NCBI RefSeq assembly: GCF_011745365.1
Contig: NW_024468910.1
Location: forward strand, 1,888,068 to 1,952,067
Origin: Cryphonectria parasitica EP155
Taxonomy: Eukaryota > Ascomycota > Sordariomycetes > Diaporthales > Cryphonectriaceae
Length of the DNA stretch: 64,000 bases
Direction: 5' to 3'
This document shows positions 1 through 9,270 of the stretch, in pieces. The notes beneath the pieces were generated by a model, which saw only the letters and a program-made list of their open reading frames with translations, was not told the DNA's origin and made no database searches. The stretch's first letter is position 1; each line of letters begins with the position of its first letter. The position numbers were made by a program, and so were the translations under genes.

Positions 1-105
1 GGACCAACTGATTCCGCGCTTTCACCGCCTCACTTTCCCCCAGACAGCCTCATGACCTGACTTGCATTCAAGATATTGCATACACGCATCAAGCCATGTT
101 GACGC

Positions 106-1290
106 TTACGAAACATTTGAGTGGTCAAACGCATTCTGGCTTTTTTTGAATCCTGTCCTGCGACGCCTCCAACGGCCAAGTGCTTGCGAAGACCCACGGC
201 CTTTACCCTCTTTACCCCGCCACCAGTCACGACAGCTTTCTTCGTCAAGCTCTATCCACAAGGGCACCCGCCTTTTGCCCTCGCAGCACTCCGTCGTTTT
301 CTTCCTGTTCGTACATTTTGCAGAAGATGATGGTTGGAGAAGAGGTGACGACGTTGAACAAAACGGAGATCCTGAAAAAGGCTGCCAGTTGGAAAACTCG
401 GGCACCTGCGACCGTACTGATCGCAAATACGTCAGAAAATGAATCCAATCCGGTGCTTCCTCCCAGACTATGTTGCAGCTCTTTCTGATATGAGTGACGC
501 TGCCTCGTAGATGCCAGAAGATGGACGTTGCGTAGTTTTGGCATCCAGCTTCGAACAGGTTTGCTAAGAGGGAAACTGGCATGACGAAGCCATGGCCTGT
601 GACCTTGTTAGCATTGCAAGAGTATGGGAACCAAAGGATCTGTTCGAGCTTGCCCTGAGCATTGTACCCTATTTCTTCGAAAGCGTCCTGAGTAAACCGA
701 ATATAGAAGCCCGTGGCGCCAGACCCGATCTTCTGTGAGCAGTAGTGTTCTGTATGTGACGAATGCCGGGAGAATTTAACGTCTTGCCCTGATTGTTTAA
801 TCAGATCCGCGAACGTTTGAACGGGGTAAACTGCCACATAGCATCGGGAAAGAGTCGCTGTTATGATTTTGCGCCGGGCCTCCAGACTCAGTGCAGTGGC
901 GTCACCAGGCTTTCCCTGGCAACCCATATCCATACCTCGAATTCGGCTTGTTTCTGCTGGTGAAGCTTCGTCTGCTAGCTGCGTCTTTCGGCTGCTCTCG
1001 GCTTTTTGATCGGGCGCATTTGCAATTGTTGTAGCGTTTTTAGCTGTGACTGTGTCTGACTCGGAGTCTACGGTGTTCTCTACTTCAGCAGCTCCTGGTT
1101 CTTCGACCCTGGTTGGCGGACAATTCGCAGATGTGGTGCCCTGATGATCGCATTGGACCGCGATACACTGTCTCTTTGGTTCGGGGACTGGAGTATTGGT
1201 TGCAGTGTCGGTTTCTCGCTTTCGAGGATTCACATGCACACCTCGTATCTCTCGGAGGTCCATCAGTGTCTGGATGTCTCGTTTAGTCAT
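106..1290 (-). CDS. Hypothetical protein, 394 codons
   Basis: I do not recognise this protein. It is an uninterrupted reading frame from an ATG at 1290. Residues about 1-125 are polar and low in complexity (Pro, Thr, Glu, Lys) and look disordered. Residues about 135-290 look folded, with mixed hydrophobic and aromatic content and several Trp, Tyr and Cys. The last 100 residues are Ser-rich and then Arg/Lys-rich with a WRRRR run, which could mean that the true 3' end is spliced differently. There is no signal peptide or clear membrane segment. The neighbour on the right is decayed sequence, so an accessory gene is likely. The frame is probably real because of its length; the 3' third is doubtful. 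Confidence 0.45.
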   Translation of the reverse strand: MTKRDIQTLMDLREIRGVHVNPRKRETDTATNTPVPEPKRQCIAVQCDHQGTTSANCPPTRVEEPGAAEVENTVDSESDTVTAKNATTIANAPDQKAESSRKTQLADEASPAETSRIRGMDMGCQGKPGDATALSLEARRKIITATLSRCYVAVYPVQTFADLIKQSGQDVKFSRHSSHTEHYCSQKIGSGATGFYIRFTQDAFEEIGYNAQGKLEQILWFPYSCNANKVTGHGFVMPVSLLANLFEAGCQNYATSIFWHLRGSVTHIRKSCNIVWEEAPDWIHFLTYLRSVRSQVPEFSNWQPFSGSPFCSTSSPLLQPSSSAKCTNRKKTTECCEGKRRVPLWIELDEESCRDWWRGKEGKGRGSSQALGRWRRRRTGFKKSQNAFDHSNVS

Positions 1291-2413
1291 TTAAACGTAC
1301 CACAGTAGAGCTGCAATCCCAGATCTGGACTTGTCTTGCTCCATTCTCTTAAACTGTCTGACCACGACGACGGAAGCTCTTCGCTTTCCAGCGACTCCTT
1401 GGCTTTCTCAAAGAGAGAAGCGTTCCGGGCGAGGACGCGTGCACCATCGCGGCCATCTAGATAACCAATTGAGAGTGCACACTTTCATTAACTCGAGTCG
1501 TCTCGCCCTTGTTCAAGAAAGTTTCCTAAGCCGTAATATCGGCAGAGCCCAGCCCCAAAACACGAAATCTTGGGACCGTGTCAGGGATCATGCCACCATC
1601 CAGCGCACAATTCCACTTCCGGCCTCGAACTCGGTTCACAGAAAACATATGAGGGCGGTCGCAGGCCTAATAATCTGTGCCAGAGCACTTGCCACATATC
1701 TCTTTCCGACCAACATACCTCTCCATGGGCTCCGACGTTGAAGAAGTTGCTACACGCGCTAGCTGCGGTGAAGCCATCGCAGGAGATGTTTGTTCGCGCC
1801 GTGCTCTATGAAGTACTCCCCGCGCAACAGAAAACGCGTGGAGACAGATGCTCCGAACTTGTGGTAAGCGGGCGGCTGTTATGGAACTCAGTGCGAGACC
1901 TTGTGCCAGGGTGATGGCAATGGTATCGCACGCGTCCCCTTCTTTTGGTTTCCTATCCATCGCGCTTGTAGGTCGGGTAGATGTATTGAGACATACAGCC
2001 GACAGGACACAGAGATTCTACGCGAAGGACAAAAAAAACGAGAGATACTGTTACTTTGTTGTTTGGAGAATTCTTCGAGACGTTGTCGAGTTGAGCGCCG
2101 TTGAGACGTTTCGAACGTGCTACGTGGCACTAGCACGACCCACCGCGTGGCGACTCTACGCACGTCACGACGCGATGAACCTCGAGCCAGATTCGACGTC
2201 CATCACCGTTGCGAGGGATGTGGTGGCAGCGAGCGACGAGGACCTGCTATCACGAAGGGTGCGAAAACCAATCCGCGAAAGCTCGACTGAACCAGGCGCA
2301 TACCCAAGAAACAACCGAAGATGCGATCGAGTGAGAGACCGAGACTGCTGGCGGTGGCCGGCGGGCGACCATTACTCGAGCCGCAACCCTGGCCAAGGAA
2401 CGCCTGAAGCCCG

Positions 2414-2650
2414 CCCGTTGAGGATGACGATAAAGCGCTGCTCCTGACAATGGGCAAGCAGATCAAAGAGCTACACGCGGCGGTCAAGATCATGTTCGAC
2501 GCGTGGAAGAAATCGGAAACATGGAACAAGGGGCGTCGAGGCAGAGCTTCGCGTAGTTACGTCGGAACTGCAAACGGTCAAGAACGAGCTGCAGGCCGTC
2601 GGAAGAGAGCTGCAAGCGATGAAGGAACGCGTGGAGGTGAAGACTAGTAA
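2414..2650 (+). pseudogene. Decayed coiled-coil protein relic
   Basis: One frame reads an acidic stretch followed by KQIKELHAAVKIMFDAWKKS (from about 2456). After roughly position 2530 the coherent reading moves to another frame, which gives regular heptads such as ELRVVTSELQ, ELQAVGRELQ and MKERVEVK. The two halves make one amphipathic coiled coil only if a single-base frame change is accepted, so this looks like a broken gene. Such coiled coils occur in ORF1 proteins of fungal LINE elements, but no reverse transcriptase is present and that origin is a guess. Shorter coding-like pieces lie in shifting frames from about 1570 to 2900, which suggests a longer decayed gene. Confidence 0.3.
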
Positions 2651-2971
2651 TAGATGGGGAAAGGAGCTTGTGGGAAAGGAGCTTGTAGGCGAAGAGACTG
2701 GAAGGTGCGGCCTTTGTTGCTCAGCAAACCACACTTGGTGCGCAACTGCCATGGTTGTAATAGCTACCAGGTTGAGGGCCTGCTTGCTGCATTGCTACAG
2801 CCGATGGTTGATTTCGTTACCTGGCTGGCTTGTTTTTTTTGCCTCGAATGTCAAGTCACCAGGAAGGAAGCTCTATCCTCGCAAATGAGACGAGGAAAAA
2901 GAAAACGAAGAAAATGACTGAATTATCAGATCAACTTGCTCCTAGGCAATAATTAATACCTATACTATACA

Positions 2972-5389
2972 TTATCCGCCCGCTGTAACTTCAGCATCCT
3001 GCTGTGCGTCTTGAAGTATCTTCTTCATTGAGGAATAGAGCTTAGGCTCCGGTCTTTTCCGTCTTTCACCACCTGGGAATACCCCTCTGCGCAGCCTATT
3101 GACCCATGGAATCAATGGCTGGTAGTATGAACTAAAGTTCTCTTCCACGATCTTGAGAAAGATACTCTCATCGCCTATCGTACCAACTTTTGATCGAACC
3201 AGTTTGTTATCACTCTCGTAATTCCAACTGTCGAACTCAGTTGGCCCGATATCCTCACCATTCGCATCATAGTGGATGCATATCCAGAAGAGCACCCAGA
3301 AGAATGACTCGAGGTCGTGCATGAAAGAATGCTGCTCGCCCAGAAGCGTCCCGATTGCCATGAATGCCCTCGTGCCGGTCTTGCTCTTTGCTCCAGAGGC
3401 GCCCTCTCGTTGCTCTCTGATGGCGAGGTCCAGATCAATCAAGAACGAAGGCCAGGAGGGGTTGTTGTCGTCCTCGTTAATCATGAGATTGTTGATGGAG
3501 ATATCTCTGTGGAGGAAGCTGGCCTTGCGCCGCAAGGACTCATGTCCTTCAATGCAGCTTTCCAACGCAGCAAGCAGGGCCGATCGGGAGCTTGCCTTGT
3601 AGATAGGCTTTCCATAGTCACGAAGAATAATACGTCGATGCACCCGGTTTGATAGTGCATCGCCGCCAGCCTTCGTTGGAAATGCCGAACGGGATCGCTT
3701 GCTGGGGGGCAGAGGGGCGCTAATCTGACTGGATGGTCGCTTTTTGCTAGTAGCGCGGCTGCTGCTGCGCCTCCGTAAAGCCCCAGACGCGATTATACTC
3801 GGCGGCGGCGGCATCGAGCGTTCCGGCTGGTAGTTCGTAGCTGTGGTAACATCTAGTCCTCTGCGAACGTTTCTTCGAATATCATCATCCATGCCGTGTA
3901 CTTGAACTGTCTCGTGATAGTAATATCGAGCCACGTTGACAACGCCTTGATCAGTTGCCTCGCGTAACAATTCGCCCTCCTCATCGCGCTCGGGGTATTG
4001 CCATGAGTCTTTGATAACGAGCAGTATCTGTGGGTGTCCTTCGCGATGGGCTTTCCAGCAAGTTGTAGCCCGGCCAGCTATGCAACGTGCGCGTAACATC
4101 ACCTTATCAATGATAAGGCGCTCTGTTGAACCATTCCGCTTGATCTCAATGAATCGCTTATCATTTGCTGTTATGATTGTCGGGTCGAAGCCAAGCTCCT
4201 CCTTGCTCATCCAGAGGAACCCAAGGATTGTGGATACAAACTGCAGCCCATCTTTGTTGATATCGAATTGTTCGGATGCAATCCCTCCAAGCCGGTCAAA
4301 CTCCCATATCCTCATGAGAGATCCACAAATGGTAAAGCCCAAGACGAAGCGACGGGTATCTTGAGCAGCAAGCACTTCTCTCGCATACGTCCCAAGATCA
4401 AGCCATGCCTTTGATGCTTTGTCAGCCGATGGATTGCTCTTCAACTCGCCCGGTACGAGGATATGCGACCAGTGACATCGAGAGTCTTTCCCAGCCTTAG
4501 GGTTGTCCACGAAGCCGACGTCCAACTTGCGTTCTGCTGTAGAACCCTGGATCGGCTTGTTGGGTTGTGCCAGTGGCCTTCGTCGATTTGTTGGGGCTAA
4601 CTTGCATTCTTCTGCTAATATCGCCAGTTTCTCGTTCAATTCCGCAAACCAGCTCAAGACACCGTTCTGATTTGCATCTCTCGGCCATCCGCTCCACCCA
4701 TTACTGAAGAGTGGTTCGCTGCCTTCCGTGCACTTTTTAAAGACAGCCTCGGATGCTGTCTTAAGACCTGCCACCCGTCCAAAAAAAGCCTCATGGAATT
4801 GAGGAAGCCCGACGTACAAAGCGCCGAGTTCATTCCTAAGGACTCTGTCCACATCATCGCGATACTCGGAGGAGTTCGCGAAGCTGCTCGTGTTGTGCAG
4901 CCATGGGGTTTGTTGCAAGGAAGAGGCTATCGGTCGGGGAGGCGGGGTGGATTCGGTAACGGCATTGTAGAGTTGGTTCCAGATGAGCGCATCATCAGGA
5001 TCATCGGCGAGGGCTGCCTTTAGGAGAGGCTTGATGCGGTTGAAGTCGAAGTTGTCGGAATTGACAGCAGAGATCAGTTTGAGGAGATCGTTGCGAAGGG
5101 TGCCATGGCCTGTCTTTGATCGCAGGAAACGAATCGTGGGGAGGTTGGGTAGAGCGAATAGAAGATCGAGGACGACATTCTGGAGATCTGAATAATGGTC
5201 AGAGGAGCGTACTGGAACGGTAGTAGGATGTCTTTTCGTACCATCTTGGCTAAGCTGCTCTAACGCGTCCGGAGTGCAGGAGACACTCGCGCCTTCGCAG
5301 ATCGAACTGAATGAAGCGCGGAAGGCATCAAGGCCTTTCCCAATAGGATTGCTTTCGATGATCTTTGACTGAGATTGATCCGCCATCAT
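2972..5389 (-). CDS. Fungal-type protein kinase (FunK1 family)
   Basis: The 805-residue single-exon frame has the signatures of the FunK1 family, eukaryotic-like kinases expanded in filamentous fungi, mostly with unknown substrates. The catalytic loop HRDISINN lies near residue 626, and the metal-binding loop reads DLDLA instead of DFG near residue 650, which is normal for this family. It is followed by the typical GTRAFMAIGTLL segment and an H-x-DLESFFWVLFW block. The N-terminal 450 residues hold the usual FunK1 pre-kinase region. A Ser/Arg/Pro-rich insert with a KKRP/SKRSR basic patch (about 540-580) splits the N-lobe from the catalytic loop and could be a nuclear localisation signal. The start at 5389 is the first ATG. 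Length and completeness fit the family, and no break is seen. Confidence 0.88.
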   Translation of the reverse strand: MMADQSQSKIIESNPIGKGLDAFRASFSSICEGASVSCTPDALEQLSQDGTKRHPTTVPVRSSDHYSDLQNVVLDLLFALPNLPTIRFLRSKTGHGTLRNDLLKLISAVNSDNFDFNRIKPLLKAALADDPDDALIWNQLYNAVTESTPPPRPIASSLQQTPWLHNTSSFANSSEYRDDVDRVLRNELGALYVGLPQFHEAFFGRVAGLKTASEAVFKKCTEGSEPLFSNGWSGWPRDANQNGVLSWFAELNEKLAILAEECKLAPTNRRRPLAQPNKPIQGSTAERKLDVGFVDNPKAGKDSRCHWSHILVPGELKSNPSADKASKAWLDLGTYAREVLAAQDTRRFVLGFTICGSLMRIWEFDRLGGIASEQFDINKDGLQFVSTILGFLWMSKEELGFDPTIITANDKRFIEIKRNGSTERLIIDKVMLRARCIAGRATTCWKAHREGHPQILLVIKDSWQYPERDEEGELLREATDQGVVNVARYYYHETVQVHGMDDDIRRNVRRGLDVTTATNYQPERSMPPPPSIIASGALRRRSSSRATSKKRPSSQISAPLPPSKRSRSAFPTKAGGDALSNRVHRRIILRDYGKPIYKASSRSALLAALESCIEGHESLRRKASFLHRDISINNLMINEDDNNPSWPSFLIDLDLAIREQREGASGAKSKTGTRAFMAIGTLLGEQHSFMHDLESFFWVLFWICIHYDANGEDIGPTEFDSWNYESDNKLVRSKVGTIGDESIFLKIVEENFSSYYQPLIPWVNRLRRGVFPGGERRKRPEPKLYSSMKKILQDAQQDAEVTAGG

Positions 5390-6479
5390 GAATGTGCGGA
5401 GCCACGGTGTTAGTTGGGAGGGAAGAGGCTATGTGGTTGAGTCGAGGTTGAGGTTAAGGTCGAGGTTGTCGGTCACGAAACAAGCCCTGTCAACAAAGGA
5501 ACCAAGGTGTCAGGAGACAACCAACAAGGATTACGTAAGCAAGGGTTAGGGTTAGGATCACCAACCTGGTCAGAAGTGAGCCACTCGCTGGATCACGGTG
5601 AGCCAGACCAAGTGATCCAGGTGAGCCACGACGAAGAGCTGAATATATAAGAACACATTCATTACCATTAGATAGACTACTAGACATGGCTCTTCAGTCA
5701 TCAATCTAAATATTCATTTGTCATATACTTGAATAGCCCCAAAAGCAGTAAAGCACTCACACAGTTTTGTTCAGCTATATTTCCGTATTCAGGGATTGAC
5801 ACTTCGACACCGCTCTTGTTAGCATAAACCCCTTTGTGTACTTCAGAATCTTCGGATTACGGCAAGTGCTCATTACACTGTGACGATGAGTGGCCGATCT
5901 GGCTCAGGGGTTCTTTTTTTTATATTTTTTTTTTAATTTTTTTTTTTAAAAAAAGAAAAAAAGATTGGCTGTTACTTTGGTAATTACTGTGACATGTGAT
6001 GATCTGAAGGCCTTACAAAAGATTACGGCATGAAATATATTATAGAGTCCACGTACTTACTACTTGAATAGGAGTAATATACAAGACAGAGAATGGATAG
6101 TGCTTTGTGTTTGTATTCTGTCGACAAGGCAGTTACAGCAAAACTGGAAAAGCTAGAGTGTGAATCTGCAGATGGATTTGCTGAGTGGAGGTGTGTGCTC
6201 CTTGCTCCTTGGTCTACTTAGGTTTTTACCTCTGGTTGGCCATACAGAAAGGGGGTCCTTGTTTTCTATCTTCTCTACCATGACACCGTACTTAGCCAGG
6301 CCCAAACCTAACCTCAACAAGCCAAAGGGGGGGGGGGGGGGGGCCGCGCGAGCGTCTATGTATGTATGTATGTATGTGTGTATGTGTAAGTAAGAAGCAT
6401 CCACACCCCCGCCAGTGTCCCTAGCACGCCAGTGTCCCTAGCACCCTCCCTTCCATTCCGTTTGTCTCTATCTTTCCTT
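5390..6479. other. Intergenic region between two convergent-free minus-strand genes
   Basis: This holds the FunK1 upstream region with its telomere-type motif, an A/T homopolymer block at about 5910-5965, an AT-rich stretch to about 6110, a run of 17 G at 6327-6343 and a TATG/TGTA microsatellite at 6356-6387. The right end is presumably the 3' UTR of the ABC1 kinase gene. I see no convincing gene. Confidence 0.6.
5543..5556 (+). promoter_or_regulatory. Two tandem TTAGGG telomere-type (telobox) units
   Basis: The sequence GGGTTAGGGTTAGG lies about 155 bp upstream of the FunK1 start codon. In other ascomycetes such teloboxes bind Tbf1/TRF-like Myb proteins and can act in promoters; a protein of that family is encoded at 56.6-59.6 kb of this window. 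Binding here is an inference. It could also be a remnant of interstitial telomeric sequence. Confidence 0.4.
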
Positions 6480-6949
6480 TCAGCCCTCAAAGAGGTCGTG
6501 CTGAAGTTCCACACCCATATCCCTGGCCATGCTCCTCATGCTGTTCTCGATCTCGTCCTCCATCCCGAGGCCCAGGCCCAGCCACTGGCGGAGACGAAAG
6601 AAATAAAAGGCGACGTCAGTACCCCACAGGACGGCGCGGAAGACGAGGTGGCGCCAGCGAGCGGCAAGAGTGTGGCGCAAGGTCACGACAAGACCACCAG
6701 TAGTGCTACCACCAGAACCAGCAGCAGCAGCATCAACAGGGCCCGGGTCGGCAGACAGGCTGGCGCTGGCCCAGTAGCCCATGATCTTGACGCGGTTGAC
6801 GGGGCTGCCCATGTACTGGTTGTTTCCCTGGACGATGCGCATGTTGCGGCCGATGAAGAGAAGTTCCTTGGGCCATTTGTCCTCATCGGCAAGGATCTCG
6901 CGGATGCCTTGCTTCATGCGCTTCTGCAACTCGTAGTGCCTCTCGGCGG

Positions 6950-6999
<50 letters not shown>

Positions 7000-7985
7000 T
7001 TGTCGCCGGCCTGGAGGAGTCCCTTTCTGGTCTCCTGCGAGCCGCCCTCGTAGGGGCGCATGAGGGTGGCGCTGGCGAACAGGTCCGGGGCGCGGATCCC
7101 CCACTCGGCAGTGACGCGGGTGATGGCGGCGTTGTCAAAGGTGAGGAGGCCCGTCCAGAAATCGGCGTACTGGCGGCGGAACTGCGGGCTGAGGCGCACA
7201 TACAGGCCGTGGTCAATGAGGACGAGCTCGGCGCGTCCGGACGGGAGCCGGCGCACAAAGAGGTTCCCCGGGTGCGGGTCGCAATGCACCACGCCCCAGC
7301 GGAAGATCTGCGCCGCAAACAGGTCCACCATGGTCGCCATCACATCGCGCTCCGACAAGCCCAGCCCGCCCTTGCCCGCGGGGCCTCGCCATGCCGTCGT
7401 CCTGTCTGGTTTGAGGGGGGCGTCGTGCTTGTCCTTGTCCTTGTCTCTATCGTTGTTGTTGTTGTTGTTGTTGCGGACAAAAGACTGCTGCTGGTGGGTG
7501 GGTGCCTCGAGAGGTGTACCGCCCCCTGTGACCCCGGGAGAGCCAGCACCCCGGGGACCAAGCCAGGGGCCGGTGATGGCGTCCCTGTCCCAGAGCCGGA
7601 CACCCTCGATCCACTCTGTGGTCAGGACGCGGGCCGAGGAGAGCTCCGGGTAGACGGGGGGCACGTAGACGCGGCCACGCAGCCAAGGTTCCGACGCGAC
7701 GAGCTGGCGCATGGTCTCGGAGTTCTGGGCCTCGTTGAGGAAGTCGGTCTCGAGCTCGAGGCGCTCCGTGATGAAGGGGACGAGGGAGTAGAGGGGCAGG
7801 TCGAACCAGCGCGAGTATACCCATGTGACGACCCTGTACATGTGTGTGCGTGCGTGCGTGCGCGCGCACACCCCCGAATGATTAGCGGAAGAAGAACAAG
7901 AAGAAGAAGAAGAAGAAGAAGAAGAAGAAGAAGAAAAAGGGTGTTTGTATGTGACCTTTTTGGTCATGTCCGGGACAGACAAGTG

Positions 7986-8028
<43 letters not shown>

Positions 8029-9080
8029 CAAGAAAGGGTTCAGGGAACTAAAGACATTGGGAAGATTTGGTATACGCACTTGAAAGCCCACAGGTCCCAG
8101 GAGATCTGCTTCTTTATGTCTGGCTTCTGTATCTTGACGGCGACCTCCCTCCCGTCGGGCAGTCTGGCCCAGTGTACCTGTGCCACGCTGGCGCTGGCAC
8201 GCGCGGTGCGCTCCATGAGACCCCCCCTCTTCCCGCCTTGGTCACCGGCGACGACTGATGCTGGCAGTGTGAAGCGGACGCCAAAGACCTCCTCCGGAGA
8301 CCTACCACCAAAGTCCTGGCGGATCACACGCTCGACCTCAGCCCAGGGAACGCTGGGCGCATCGTCAAACATGCGGGCAAACATGCGCTGGAACTCCGGG
8401 GGTAGGAGGGCGCTCTGCATAGCCACGGCCTGACCGATCTTGAGGTAGAGGCCGCCATTGTGGCGGAGGAGGTCCGAGAGACGCTCGGCACTGCGGCGGT
8501 GGAGGGCGGGGATGCCTCCGGGCTGGCCGACCAGGGGGAGAGGCTCCGGGCGGAAGTTGATCTTGTAATCGAGGGCCACGAGCAAGCCCGTCGCAAAAGT
8601 GCGCACAGACCGGGCCAGGCCCGAGGCGTACATCTGACGGTCGGCGAGGTAGACGGCGGTGATCAGGGCGAGAACCAAGCCAAGTCTCCGGGCGCGACGT
8701 CGGAGGCGGGTATAGGTGCGTGCAGGTCGAGGTGCGCCCAGGGACCAAGGGGACGGAGGCCCGCGGAGAGGTTGGAAAGGTCCCGGAGAGGACGAGGAGA
8801 ACCGGATGGGCTGGACATGGTGACGGATGGGAGAGAAACGTCCAAAAGGAAGACGAGAAGAGGGGCATGTATTATTACAAGAGAAAAAAGAAGAGAGTGG
8901 TAGTGGTTGTCGTAATGCGAGCGTTCTTGGGATCACGGACGACGAGGACGAGGACGACGAGGAAGGCCGGGTTGCGGAGACGGTCAAACGGCGCGTCGAC
9001 GAGAGGGTCGAGACATGTCGTGTGCGCACAGCAGCAGGCTGATGGTACAGGTTTCCGGCTGTGCGGCGTATAGGAAACAT
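6480..9080 (-). CDS. Mitochondrial ABC1/UbiB-family (ADCK) atypical kinase
   Basis: Two exons, 9080-8080 and 7833-6480, give 784 residues; the 246-bp intron has a GTGCGT donor and TACAG acceptor and keeps phase. The start ATG at 9080 opens an Arg/Ser-rich presequence typical of mitochondrial import. Family hallmarks follow: the KxGQ motif (LYLKIGQ, about residue 215), an A-S-V-A-Q-V-H nucleotide-loop equivalent, VAVKIQ (about 320), HCDPHPGN (about 516) and DHG (about 541). UbiB proteins such as yeast Coq8, Cqd1 and Cqd2/Mcp2 act in coenzyme Q synthesis or distribution; I would place this nearer Cqd2/Mcp2 than Coq8, without an alignment. Low-complexity inserts interrupt the kinase fold: an Asn/Asp/Lys segment near 455-470 and 16 consecutive Thr encoded by a CGT/ACG-type repeat near 625. 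Confidence 0.85.
6951..6999. repeat. (CGT)n trinucleotide microsatellite, about 16 units, in an exon
   Basis: A pure CGT repeat lies inside the second exon of the ABC1-family kinase and is read on the minus strand as a run of 16 threonines in the C-terminal part. Its length being a multiple of three keeps the frame. Confidence 0.9.
7887..7937. repeat. (GAA)n microsatellite within the ABC1-gene intron
   Basis: A nearly pure GAA repeat lies in the intron at 8079-7834. On the transcribed strand it is a long polypyrimidine (TTC) tract placed upstream of the 3' splice site. Confidence 0.9.
7986..8028. repeat. (GTT)n microsatellite within the same intron
   Basis: About 14 GTT units, read as AAC on the gene strand. 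Together with the GAA tract it makes up over a third of the 246-bp intron. Confidence 0.9.
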
Positions 9081-9089
9081 AGCCGTCGA

Positions 9090-9090
<1 letters not shown>

Positions 9091-9129
<39 letters not shown>

Positions 9130-9130
9130 C
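9091..9130. repeat. (CT)n microsatellite in the ABC1-gene 5' leader
   Basis: A CT dinucleotide run starts just upstream of the ATG at 9080 on the minus strand (AG-rich on the mRNA). It is probably in the 5' UTR. Confidence 0.85.
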
Positions 9131-9176
9131 AAGAGGAGGAGGAAGAACAGGCTTTTCTGAAGGTGGTTGTGGTGTT

Positions 9177-9270
9177 GAGGAGGAGGAGGAGGAGGAGGAG
9201 GAGGAGGAGGCAAGACAACCGAGGAAGAGGAAGAGGAAGAGGAAGAGGAAGAGGAAGAGGAAGAGGAAAA
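9177..9270. repeat. Compound (GGA)n and (GGAAGA)n microsatellite
   Basis: A GGA run at 9177-9210 is followed after about 10 bases by a GAGGAA hexamer repeat to about 9270. On the ABC1-gene strand it is a long pyrimidine-rich block in the promoter/leader region. Confidence 0.85.

Noticed and set aside
6432..8051. A 539-codon plus-strand frame
   Set aside because: It is the antisense of the ABC1-family kinase. Its composition is set by trinucleotide repeats (poly-Arg, poly-Val, poly-Cys), while the minus strand has all the kinase motifs.
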